Below are positions 54,015 to 64,000 of a stretch of DNA of 64,000 nt, one piece after another. Numbering within the stretch: position 1 is the first letter of the stretch; each line of letters begins with the position of its first letter. The DNA is from Symsagittifera roscoffensis. Taxonomy: Eukaryota > Xenacoelomorpha > Acoela > Convolutidae. The notes beneath the pieces are model-generated. The model had not been told where the DNA came from. It saw only the letters and a program-made list of their open reading frames with translations, and did no database searches. The stretch lies in the NCBI RefSeq assembly GCF_963678635.1, contig NC_087063.1, forward strand, positions 75,909,617 to 75,973,616, in the 5' to 3' direction. Made by a program: the position numbers and the translations under genes.

Positions 54015-54868
54015 TCAGGCTGCCGGAAAATAGATTGTGCTTTTTCTACGGGAAGAAGTGCGTGATGAATTCGACGCCGAAGAATGGGTCTCTTCACCGT
54101 CTGATCCACCTATGGGAAGGCTACTTGCCGATTTAGTCGGCGGAGAAGCAGCTGAAGAGGTTGGAAGAACTTGAGATTTAGACGATTGCGTTTTGTCGTT
54201 TAAAGAATGGGTGTAAGGTCTGGGCAAGTCAATAACGAAGCCTTCAAAGGCAAAGGCATCGGAGCTTGTGACGTGTCCAGAAGATTCCCAGAAATCTATG
54301 AAGAAATTGTCAAGTCGGCTAGTGGTTGTTGCGAGCTGCCTTGATCGGGTCTGATGCCCGGAGCGTCCGGGGGGCTTCCACTGGTCCTTTCTTCATCTTT
54401 TTTTCCTGATTTGGGTGTAGGCAGTTTGATGAGCGGCTGGGTTTGTGCGAATGGATAGAAAAACTGTTTTGGTTGCAATTCGTGTCCCGGAACTAGACGG
54501 ACGAAGAGGCCAGTTGTCGTCAAGAGAGGAAGAGAAAAAGCTAGTGGTTCGAGTTGTCACTTCCGGGCGTTTCCGCTCCTTTTTGGCCAGTGAGGCGTGC
54601 TGCCCGAAAAGTCTGATTTATGTGATTTGAAGCGGACCGCAATATAGTTTTTCCGAACAACCTTATCAGTGATATCCGTTTTCCCAGTAATACGAATAAG
54701 TTGACCCTTGAAAGGTTTGAATAGTTCCCGTCCCAATTTTCTGACTAGAATTTTGCGGAATATCGCGGCTTTTTCCGGATTATGAAGAATTAGACTATGC
54801 AAATTATGTTTGTAACTCGACATCTGTAATGGTTCGGCTGGCATCTGAACCTGAGGGTTCAGGCTCAC
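54015..54868 (-). pseudogene. Ser/Pro-rich C-terminal tail of the retroelement
   Basis: Three short minus-strand frames: one basic (GQLIRITGKTD), one Pro/Gln-rich and one Ser-rich. They follow the integrase in the expected direction. No chromodomain recognised; assignment is by position. Confidence 0.4.
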
Positions 54869-55249
54869 AGATTCAATCTTAGAGTAGCGGCTAATATTTG
54901 GTTCCTTTCAGTCAGGGTTTTGAGTGTGCGAAGTCATTCATCATGAGATATTGTCTTCTTAAGAGCCAAGCACTGATTTGCCTTCTTGGCCAGATTCACT
55001 AAGGCCTTTTACTGAGTAGTTTTGACAACTGAAGTAGATGACCCCCAAAATACAGGGACACCGATGGGCTGTATTACACCATGCCTTCGACTGTCACATG
55101 GCTCCCTCTGCCGAGAGGCGGTTCCGGTTCCAGTTGCTGATTATGTAAATTAACACGCGATCATAGGTGTTCAGCGGCGACTGATAATTCCGTTAGGTTT
55201 CCTACCGAATTGTACCCCAAAAAGAGAGAAGATTATCCTGAATACTATA

Positions 55250-55709
55250 AAGTCCGGGCTTAATTCAATTGCCCCCATTCTACGTTTGATGAGCTGGATT
55301 GAACTTTCCACCAGACCACAGCCCCGTGATCTCCAACAGGGCTGAATTGTTGGCGGATATTTTTTTCTTTGCTGAATGACTTGACCAGATTCTTTTTAAA
55401 CCCAGAGTATTAGTCTGTTTTGATTGACTTAGGAATGCAATGTTGATGAACAAAAGATTACAGAAAAATGATAATTTTCCAACCCCCAATCGAACGTGTA
55501 AGCATGGCTGATGCGTATTTAGAATACTGGTCGATTGCTACCACAATGTACATTTGATTACCTAATTGGTCTTTTAGAAGACCAGAATAATCTAACTGGA
55601 TCTCCTCATGCGGACCTTGTAGTGTAGGGGGAGGCTGTGAAGAATTGAATGAGATATTGGTCTTGAGGTTCTTACCGAGTTTGGTACAATGAGAACAATC
55701 TTTGAACAT
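55250..55709 (-). pseudogene. retroelement integrase core remnant
   Basis: HEEIQLDYSGLL and YIVVAIDQYSKYASA give the first Asp of the D-D-E core. K-T-D-N-T near 55,420 gives the second and G-L-V-E-S-S-I near 55,300 the Glu. They lie in different frames. H-x2-E-x-I-x-x-D is typical of Ty3/Gypsy integrases. Confidence 0.8.
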
Positions 55710-55749
55710 TTGTACGATATATTAATTCAGACTGGGCTACCAAATGTGT

Positions 55750-57185
55750 TGCGCCGCATCGACCATCGCCAATAGTCCTGCGTGGGGTCTATGGAGCCGG
55801 GCCAAGATCGCCTTCTGCAAAACGTTCAGAATAGCTTATCGATTATTCACTACAATGCAACCATCAATCACGGACGAACACTGCCAGAGAGAGTTGAGAT
55901 ACGCATCTATCCGACTAAATCATTCATATTCGTTGTTAATCAAAGCCCGTTTCATCAAGCAAAAGCTAAGTCCTTGGTCTGTGAGCACCGCTATGACTAC
56001 AGCATCAAGGATTCCCACTAAAACAGACAACGATTTCCAATCCAGGGCGACGATTGAAATATTCAAGCAGCCCAACTTGAGAACCTATTCCTGTTGATGA
56101 CGATCTGTGCTATTCTTTCCAGCTCTTAGTCGGCGTGAACGAAATTGCCAAGACTTCGGCGGCGGACGATTTGCCCCTGAGCTTGCTGAATGACGCAATC
56201 TGTTCACCGTGAGCCAAGATTTCTTCAAAGGAACGAACTGATTGGATAGTCGTTCAAAGCTATCGTCTCTTTTATTAGGCTGATCCCTTTTGCTCTGAAA
56301 AAAAAACAGAAAAATAATGAAATAGATGCCGCAAACTCCAAGTGTAGCAAAATACAGGGCGAAATCAGCTAAAAAACATGGAAATCAGAACTGAGACTGA
56401 GAGCGTGATGAAGATGTGATGAAATGGTAGCAAATTTCAGAAACATGCTGAGAAAGAGGCAGTTATGCATAAATTAGCTATGCTGCGATCTAATTGGAAG
56501 AGACTTGGTGAATAAGTTGGGCTAACCCCTCGCGGTAAATTGGCTTGTATACATCTCTTCTCTGATTGGTCGAAATGACTGTCGTTCGAATGGTAGCCGT
56601 CTCGCGGTGATGAGAAATTTAAACGAGCATATTAACGGTTCGTAAGAATGACATGACAGTTGACGCCCTCTAGCGACTTAGATCCAGTATGAATGCTGGC
56701 ACCTGATTGGCCCGAATCTGCAAAACAGGGCATATTGTTCCAGCAAGTGCTGTAACGGTTACTGGATAAACAATTGACTGAAGAGGCGATCGATATAGAG
56801 CTACAATTATCAGGGAAAGCTAGTTTGAGGGAAAGCTACGAATCAAAGAAAGCTACGAACAGAATTGCGAGTACTTTAGCTAAAGGATGAATTTCTTTTG
56901 GTTGATAGATTTATGACACAAACATCCAGTAAACCACACGCGTCACAGGAATTTCTCATACATTTTACCTCGTATTGTTCGTCAAATTTACTCGATGAAG
57001 GTGCCTCGAAATTGGGAAAACAGGATAGGTAGTCCTTTAATCCCAACTTACAACCCGAAATGTGGACGACCTTGAAATCGTATGGTATGAAGCGATCTGC
57101 TCAACGTGTTAAACAAGATTGGTAAGGTTTTTTTCCCCGATTTGTTTTTTGAGCCGATAATAAAGAGTAATTCAAAGTGATTTCC
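55750..57185. other. unexplained segment inside the retroelement
   Basis: Higher GC than the flanks in part. A 117-codon plus-strand frame at 55,744-56,097 has no recognised domain. No terminal repeats found. Confidence 0.35.
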
Positions 57186-57189
57186 TAGT

Positions 57190-57530
57190 GAACAATTGCG
57201 AAAGTGTTCGCAGGACCAGACGATGGCATGTAATTCCAGTTCGTTCGTGCTGCAGATTTTTTTCCTGGTCGATTAAAAATTGCGCAGTAAAAAGCATTCA
57301 GTGCCCAAACCTCCTCTTCAATTTCTTGTTCAAGAGCGGCACACAGACCGCTATGGCTAGCATCACACTTGATTCAAGTCCTGCGGTTTTGGTCATAGTG
57401 GTTCATTTTCGTGATCTTAGCAATCAGACCAAGAAGATTCTTGAAAGAAAATTGTTTACTGTCAACCCACTCAAACTTTTGTTTGTTGCTTACTTTCAAA
57501 GATGGGTGAAACGGACCTGCAAATTGGGTA
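57190..57530 (-). pseudogene. retroelement RNase H remnant
   Basis: The minus strand contains F-E-W-V-D-S-K and CDASHSGLCAALEQE, matching the connection and D-A-S start of a Ty3/Gypsy RNase H. Stop codons interrupt it. Confidence 0.65.
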
Positions 57531-57537
57531 AAAACCT

Positions 57538-58280
57538 CTATAGATGATTTTGAATGCCCATAAACGACCTTAGTTGCTTAAGTGTCTTAGGTGGTTCGAG
57601 TGCCATTACTACATCTAATTTGGATTTCTTCAGGCGATAACCTTCGGAATCGTTGTCGGATCCCAACCATGACAATTGGCTAAGGGAAAATTCACACCTC
57701 AATAAATTGAGGGCAAATCTTTCGATATCTAGACGAACGAAGACTTTCTCGACTAAACGGTTGTGCTCACAAACTGACCCTTTGGAAACTATAAGAATCT
57801 CATTCAAGGAACAGAAAATACCTGACAAACCTTAAAACGTATTGTCCATTGCCTTTTTAAGTTTTCGGGCCTGTTTGCAGGACCATAGAACCCGGTCTTG
57901 AATCTAAAACTGCCCGTTTTTTCTCCACCATCAGTATTAAAATTACAATGGCTACTGACTTCGTCGCTCAATCTAATTTGACTGACAGTGGTTTTGAGAT
58001 CCAACGATGCGAAGCATACATCTCTACTCTTTTTGATGTAATAATCTGGGCAGCTAAGTCCAATAGTTCCAACAGGTTTGGCACATGATTTTGGTTTTTA
58101 TGGATTTGGTCATTCATAGGTTTCGCACCTATGGAGTTTTACCGTACCGTCCTTTTTAGCCGTTATGACTGTCGGCTCAATAAACCGTTTGCTCTTACAC
58201 TTATTTAGTTTCACTATATCTCCTTTTTCTAAGAGTTTACGAATCTCTTTTCCTACTTTCTCGGGAATGAGCACCAGGAC
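57538..58280 (-). pseudogene. retroelement reverse transcriptase remnant
   Basis: Upstream piece (about 58,140-58,280): a K-L-L-E-K-G-D-I to K-K-D-G-T block. Middle (57,804-58,004): DLKTTVSQIRLS and FKTGFYG. Downstream (57,538-57,828): NEILIVSKGSV, CEFSLSQLSWLG and PPKTLKQLRSFMG. The catalytic Y/F-x-D-D box has lost both Asp residues in the visible frame (N-E). The pieces lie in different frames. Confidence 0.8.
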
Positions 58281-58399
58281 GCGACGCCTTTTCTCTTGTT
58301 TTGGGATTAGGGGTGTCCTGAAAATAGTGAGGACTTTGTAATTCTTTGCCCTGCCAAATCTCGAAATAAGTGTTCGAAGAGCTTTTCGTATTATTATCT

Positions 58400-58790
58400 C
58401 CAGTTATCAGAGACTTCTCTCTGACCTATCTTAGTAACTACACCATTGAGTAGGCTTTGCGATCTGATTTGTGTCGTACGCACTCCTGATTTAGACTGGA
58501 GGTCCAAACCTAAATGACATCTAGTGCAGTTCTCTGACACCAGGAGTTGAGCTGATTTGATCTTCCAAACCAGGGACGAGACGTCAACGACGAGAGTACC
58601 CAAAAGCTCGATTTTTTCTTGGTTATTTTCTACTTATATTGTGTCTATTGGGCATTCGTTTTCATCGAGGATATGGGCTTATGGGACGGAGTTGACTATT
58701 TATTCCACTGTGCGCCTGTCATCAAATGAGGCGGGGCTGTCCGTATCTACCGTCGCCTTGAAAAACGTCCTGTCATAACTTAATGTAATT
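58400..58790 (-). pseudogene. retroelement aspartic protease remnant
   Basis: Minus frame contains TVDTDSPASF, corresponding to the active-site D-T/S-G region with the Gly replaced, and later a segment ending LGLDL. Stops interrupt it near 58,680-58,700. Confidence 0.55.
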
Positions 58791-58859
58791 CGAATACAAC
58801 GTACTTTGACCAACGCTGAGTTTATTACCTCTAGTTACTTTAACGTTTCCATTTCTGAC

Positions 58860-59080
58860 GGAATAGAATACTCGATTTTTGGAGAACAATCGATAGCTAG
58901 AACAGCAAAGTCAGATTCGCTGTCCGATGTAATAAAGTAACAACTTTCCTCAGTCGTTTCGTCTGATTCTGCATCAACGTTTGCAACAACTTTATCATTA
59001 CAGCGTTTTGCCAAAGGACGCTTCTTTCTGCAATTTCGGCATGTTACACCCCTTGCTAAGGGACTTCTAGGATCTCTCCC
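58860..59080 (-). pseudogene. gag/pol linker remnant with damaged zinc knuckle
   Basis: Minus frame with C-x2-C ... A-K-R-C, a CCHC-type knuckle in which the His position is not His, followed by an acidic stretch as often seen before a retroelement protease. Confidence 0.5.
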
Positions 59081-59100
59081 AACTCGGGCTCGGGTACCTT

Positions 59101-59608
59101 GTAACCAATGTCTTCCCCCTATAAATAAAAAAAATTAATTAACAGTGTTGAGCATATGAGAATTTTGTACTTGGTATCGAATCTCCCCAATATCGTCACC
59201 CCCAAAACTACCAAGAAAAAAAAGGGAGTAAAAAAAAGGGAGAAAAAAAGGAGGCTTGGGGAAAGCTGCCCACAAGGGAGTAATCAGCCAATTACGATTA
59301 ACTCATCCAAAAGGGAGGAGACATATATACGCGAAAGTTTCTGGCAAAAAAGCTCACCAAAAGCCAAAAAACCGTGTCGGAATAACTCGGCTTTATTTTT
59401 GCTGCTTCTCCGGGATGGAAGATAACAAAAAAGATAGCATTTCTAGACTAGAAGACGATTATCCATGATCTTTGAAATCTTGGATGATGCAAGGATTATC
59501 TTGGACAGACTCAGATCACAATGCTTATAACCCTAGTTGGAACATTGCACTCGGCGCGCTAGAGAGCACTGAAAGTTGGGAAGGTTATGTTTATGGGTCT
59601 AGGGCAAC
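59101..59608. other. no gene recognised
   Basis: Purine-rich stretch around 59,205-59,260 (aaa/ggg runs) and overlapping 60-89 codon frames without motifs. It could include the eroded 5' LTR region of the minus-strand retroelement, but no repeat partner was found. Confidence 0.35.
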
Positions 59609-59960
59609 AAGCCGACGGGATTTCAAGCCGAAGGGATTTGAAGCCAAAGTTTAAACTTTACAAGCATCTCAAACCACTATTTTTTCATCTGTAAAAACGT
59701 TGCATTTCAAAAATTGAGGCAAGTTTAGTCCATAATAAGGGTTATTCATGACAATGATTCACTTAGGATTGGCGTCCGTTTAAAATATCGGCCGAAAGTT
59801 GAAAATTTAAGCAAGAAAATTACCTTCAACGTTTTCAACTTTCCCAAACATCATTTGGAGGCTTAAATTTTATGAAAACGCCTATAACTACTGAAAAAAG
59901 ATATTTAATCACTTTTCATGACTTCATGAAGTACGATTTGGCTTGATGTCCCGTCGGCTT
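59609..59960. mobile_element. possible small inverted-repeat element
   Basis: A 21-bp sequence starting AAGCCGACGGGA at 59,609-59,629 has its reverse complement at 59,940-59,960 with two mismatches. A partial direct copy (gccgaagggatttgaagcc) follows the first. No clear target duplication. Confidence 0.4.
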
Positions 59961-60620
59961 TATCTCAAATACCCGATGTTTACTGAGGTTAATTAGTAAA
60001 AAATGAAAAATTGAAAAGATATAACTTAGAAAAAAGCATATCAAATAAGAATCCTTAGCAAGATATCGGGTATGGGCAAAATTAGATAGGACATTTACTA
60101 ATTGGAATAGCTTAATTTTGAAAAAATTTCTCTTATTGACAATTTTTCCATACAGGAAGTTAGAAAGTGAGTTAAACCATTAATAGACAGCGGTTATGTT
60201 CTCAATATTCGTAGTACAAGACTAGAATGGAAGTTCGAATTTTCATTGATAGTTTAAAAAATATATACAAGTTAAGAAGTAAAGAAGTAATAATTGAATT
60301 TAGAATGGGTTCATCGACCCGCTTAATCTTCAGTGATTAGTTGATTATGATTACAGGTAGCACATGTAAGAATATAGATTCGAGCTGACAGGTAATGATG
60401 ACAGGTACCACGTCCCATCATTCTAAAAGATACCTTGAATCCAAGATTGACAGATTATTTCAGTTTAATAGCACAATAGTAAACTGAAAGAGTACTGGTA
60501 ACACAGCAACACCAGATGTTTATCCAACTAACTTCAAACCGCAACAAAATTTTTCAAAAACGGTAAGAAATCCAAGTCTTTATAAATGCAAGGTATACAT
60601 TTCAACGTTTATTTTCAAGA
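59961..60620. other. no feature recognised
   Basis: AT-rich sequence with no repeat similarity or coding signal. Confidence 0.4.
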
Positions 60621-60639
60621 ATCACAGTTTCTTTGGAGT

Positions 60640-61045
60640 AAATAGCGTTCTTCATAGCTTGGTAGCTAGAGACATTGCCGGCGTGTTCTCTTCCTTCAAC
60701 GAACCCTTCTCAGCTTTGTCCTCGACATTCATTATTGCTCCGACTTCGAAGAAAGTGCAAAATATTTGTACTTGGGTTGGTTTTTTATTCAGACCAATTT
60801 TACAAAAGTCGACTGTGTACGAGTATCTAATAATCTAATAATGAACTAATATTTTTTTGTAATTTATGTGTGGGCTTGAAAGTTGCCACATTGGCCAATT
60901 TAAAAAAATTGAGGCCGCAACAAAAAGTTTCCAGAATCTCAGCTTTTTTGGAAAAAAAACAACTTTTTTCATAGCTTGATAGCTTGAGACATTCCCAGTG
61001 TGCTCCCTTGCTTCAATGCTTCTCAGCTTTGTACTCAACGTTAAT
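60640..61045 (+). repeat. diverged direct repeat, two units of about 95 bp
   Basis: 60,640-60,735 and 60,955-61,045 share ttcatagcttggtagctagagacatt-like, gtgt-ctc-cttccttcaa-like and cttctcagctttgt phrases in the same order and orientation. Confidence 0.7.
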
Positions 61046-61337
61046 TTTTAAAATTCCAGTTGATTAAACAAAGACTGGACCATTTAAGCTCTGTCTCTGC
61101 TAACGAACTTATCCCACATATCATCAGTATATCCTCAGTGACCCTGAAGTATCAGCGGAAATTTTACTGAGGGAAATTGAAAATTCCATATTCGGTGTTT
61201 GACCGAAACGAAATGAGATTTTCGTGATAGCGTGTTTTCCCAAATGTTCTTCATCGATGAATCTCCCCTTGCAAAAGGAGGAGATAGTTAAAGAGGTCCC
61301 ATGTATCTTTTTTATTATAAGCTTGAAATTTGTATTG

Positions 61338-61406
61338 CGAGTGACGAAAGTCGCAATTTAAATTTCAATGCCTGTGACGAATGTCGCAATTTAAATTTAA
61401 ATTTAT
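61338..61406 (+). repeat. 34-bp direct repeat, two units
   Basis: gtgacgaaagtcgcaattta followed by the near-identical gtgacgaatgtcgcaattta. Confidence 0.8.
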
Positions 61407-61409
61407 CGT

Positions 61410-63000
61410 TGTTTGATCACCGACTGATGAAACATAATGATCTATCTCATTTTCAGTCCAGATGCTGCTAACCACGTAGTTTTAGCTAAGATTACCGCCG
61501 GATACTTACATGCTCGATTGATCGCCTCAAAAACGTACCATTTGCTTGCTCTTTTCTTTTTCCGAAAGATTCGCAAAATCCGTTTTATTTTCTATTTTTT
61601 TGAGACTCGAGAGAGAAATTAAAGTCTCAGTCAAGTTTTTATTTAAAACTCAAATCAAATTCTTGCCAAATAAAAGATATTCTTGACAACTTTAACACAT
61701 TTTGACAATTGCTTGGTTCCCGCGTGACCCCCGTAGTCTGCAGCGTCAAACAGTATTTTTTGCCCCGATGTGCCCTACGTAGCCAGGACATACTGTTTTT
61801 TCGAGGATTCTCGGAATTGACAGCTTTTTTTATGATCACGAATTCATCCATCACAGACACACAACTCAAAAGTGAGCTGTGTTCAGGCTCAGACTCAGAA
61901 AAGCATTTCACCCTCAAAATTCACTCTCTCACTCTAAACCATCATTGCATCATCTCTCAACTTTAATTTTCAAAATTTTTTTGCCGGTTATACAGTTGTT
62001 TGCATTTTGGCTATGCAGATTAACCATATAGTCTATCTCTTGTCTCATTCAATGCCCTCTAAGCAGATTTGACACTGAATGAATATTGCAGATTGTATAA
62101 TTGCACCAGTTTTTTGAATGCATCTTCAGGTTTCAAAAGAAAAGTTAAGAAAACAGAAAATGGCAACTCTTTTCTTTTGCTCAATTTAAAATGATTAGAG
62201 GATTAATATGCCTTGTCAACTGGCCTTGTCAATATGCTTTGTCAACTTTGAAAAAATTGATGATGGAATATTTCTGCTCGGGCCGGCGGAATTTTAGCTT
62301 GCCGGCGGAACTTTTTTATACCATTTGAAACAATTTTTGTCTTGAGCTCATACTTTAAAACTTTTTTCAAATGTGATAACTTTTTTCAAGGTTATGGGGG
62401 TTTAAAAGCTGTTTTATTTGCCAATTTAGGACAACTAACGCCAAGACAGCAGAACAAGAAGTTCGAAAAATGGTTTTAAAAAGTATAAATATCAAAGTTT
62501 AGTGTAGAAATCACAGTTTTTTTAACCAAACTATCTTGTGTATCCTCAAAGTAACCTCAGTGAATTTGATTTATGACTTGCATTTTTACTGGCGTCTTTT
62601 GTTCAGAATGCATGGGCTTTTTTAATTGGCGTAGTTTTAGTACATGGGATCTTTTGGTGCGGTATTTTTTGCCATCGGAGCTTTTGGTTGGTATCTTTTC
62701 TCTCACCACATGGCTCATATTACGGATTTCAGTTTTTTCAGTGATATTTGGTCAACCAAGTTGGATTCTTTTTTCAGATTCCTGTATTTCATTGCAGATT
62801 TTGTTTTCAATTTTCAGTCTTCAGCTGTCAAACATTCTATAAAAAACAAGAGATATTGGATTTTTTGCTGATAACAAACGCTAAATATGTAAAAATTTTG
62901 CAGAAGGGTTATATTTTTTTTGGCGAGGTATATTTTTTTGAACAATTAATTTATATCTAACAATTTCAATTTGTATTTTGGTTTTCCTTTTTTGTTAGTT
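61410..63000. other. no gene recognised
   Basis: Several 60-92 codon frames on both strands without recognisable motifs or splice-linked partners. Confidence 0.35.
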
Positions 63001-63013
63001 CAGTCAATTTCTG

Positions 63014-63190
63014 TATTGCAATTGCTGCATTGAAAACTTTTGTAACGCAATTGGTGGGTTCCAAAATTTTTGTATCGCAATTGGTGCATTACGAAATTTT
63101 TGGGCAGCATTTGGTGCATTGCGAAATTTTTGGATAGCAATTGGTGCGATAAAAAAATTTTGTATCGCAATTGGTGAGCTGAGAATTTTT
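63014..63190 (+). repeat. 30-bp tandem repeat, about 5-6 units
   Basis: Units resemble TATCGCAATTGGTGCATTAC plus gaaatttttg. The 30-bp period keeps an open minus-strand frame with a 10-residue repeat (HQLRYKNFGT type), which is probably a by-product of the period. The unit resembles the tatcgcaagtggtgcgaag tail of family C. Confidence 0.85.
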
Positions 63191-63199
63191 TGTATTGTA

Positions 63200-64000
63200 A
63201 ATTATGTGTCACTTTATGTTCATAAAATTTATAAACTTCATGCTTATAAACTTTTTTAGCAATTGAGACAAGCTCTTAGCATGTTTTTGGGAAATTTTAA
63301 TCGAAGTCCTTGTCCCTCAAAGGCGCCTTCAGAAGGATTCAAGGGTTGGTCAGCCCAAAATAGCTGTCGTAACACATTACATGCTTTGGAAAATTGTAGA
63401 AAATTTGTATTTATTTTGAGTCACATTGATTTTTGACATAAAATTTTACATGAGGGTAAACATATATCTTACGAAAGGTTCCATAAAATGATTTCCTGTT
63501 AGTAGTTTTATTGTAGTGACATGTTTTTTGTTCATTTTTTTTCAAACTCTCAGTTCATCGACTGATGCAAGTGATAACTGATTAAGCATTGAGTGTTTAT
63601 ATCATTTGACTCGTAATTGCTTGCTCGGTCATTATTCGGTTTTCTGGTTCACCATATTGCCTCAGAATTTCGCGTCTCAATTGAATTTGAAGTAGTCTGA
63701 GGTCTGGGTTGTCGTTCGGATGAGGCATTCGGTTTATTGCAATCTCATTTAACTGTATTGGTGCAGATGAGCGCTCTAGAAGCAGACAATTTTAAAAGCA
63801 GACTACAGCTAGTTTAAAAAAAAGATGTTTTCCTTACGGTGTAATGAGTGGTTTTACAAGGTTAATTAAGAAGTGTCAGGGGCTACAATATGTTCAGTTG
63901 TCAATCATCTTAGTTGCTATTCTTTATTTACTTATCTCTGAGATTTCTCATACTATAATTAAGTGTGAGTTTGGTACCTGCCTGTCAATCAACTTAGAAC
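63200..64000. other. no feature recognised
   Basis: AT-rich to window end; no frames above 60 codons and no repeat similarity. Confidence 0.4.

Larger units (their letters stand above)
54000..59100 (-). mobile_element. decayed Ty3/Gypsy-type LTR retroelement (pol order PR-RT-RH-IN)
   Basis: Reading the minus strand from 59.1 kb down: a damaged gag-type Cys motif, an aspartic protease remnant, reverse transcriptase, RNase H, then integrase and a Ser/Pro-rich tail. This is the Ty3/Gypsy order, with integrase after RNase H. Frames are broken by many stops and shifts, so no intact polyprotein exists. The stretch 55.75-57.19 kb between RNase H and integrase is not explained and may be an insertion or badly eroded sequence. 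I did not find LTRs, a primer-binding site or target duplications. Confidence 0.8.

Noticed and set aside
55744-56097. 117-codon plus-strand frame as a gene
   Set aside because: No recognisable domain; sits inside a decayed minus-strand retroelement.
63014-63190. CRISPR-like array
   Set aside because: Units are contiguous without unique spacers and the context is eukaryotic.
63000-63212. Repeat protein on the minus strand
   Set aside because: The open frame follows from a 30-bp tandem period; no start context, splice partners or conserved family.

Overview
This is eukaryotic nuclear DNA, most likely from an invertebrate animal. It is AT-rich, has long T tracts, GT-AG introns, a multi-exon giant gene and many dispersed non-coding repeats. 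Nothing seen fixes the phylum. No bacterial-style operons, tRNA, rRNA or CRISPR arrays were found.

The window is dominated by one plus-strand gene, an RNF213-type giant AAA+/E3 ubiquitin ligase (about 19.7-52.2 kb). Eleven coding exons can be joined by hand. Every junction agrees in phase, and the joined coding length is 16,584 nt (5,527 residues plus stop). In order the protein has an acidic disordered N-terminus, three related CBM20-like beta domains, a helical arm, a degenerate P-loop module, two AAA modules with good Walker A and B motifs, a RING, an RZ-type zinc finger and a conserved C-terminal domain. A short possible first coding exon lies at 5,200-5,237 in a compatible phase. If it is real, the next gene lies inside the first intron.

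The only other intact protein gene is an intronless ATP-grasp (D-Ala-D-Ala ligase-like) reading frame at 9,726-11,129.

Layout. 1-5.2 kb: repeat-rich, no gene. 5.2-9.7 kb: candidate exon, a 3-unit degenerate tandem repeat and two MITE-like insertions with perfect 8-bp target duplications. 9.7-11.1 kb: ATP-grasp gene. 11.1-19.7 kb: further copies of two dispersed families (C and E). 19.7-52.2 kb: the RNF213-like gene, whose larger introns carry many copies of family A, all in the gene's orientation, plus a striking pair of abutting hairpins with an identical 45-nt loop in intron 3 and a hAT-type MITE in intron 9. 52.3-53.9 kb: repeat remnants. 54.0-59.1 kb: a decayed minus-strand Ty3/Gypsy-type retroelement. 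59.1-64 kb: no recognised gene, some small repeats.

Protein functions rest on motifs and remembered family features, not on searches. Repeat family names (A-E) are local labels.
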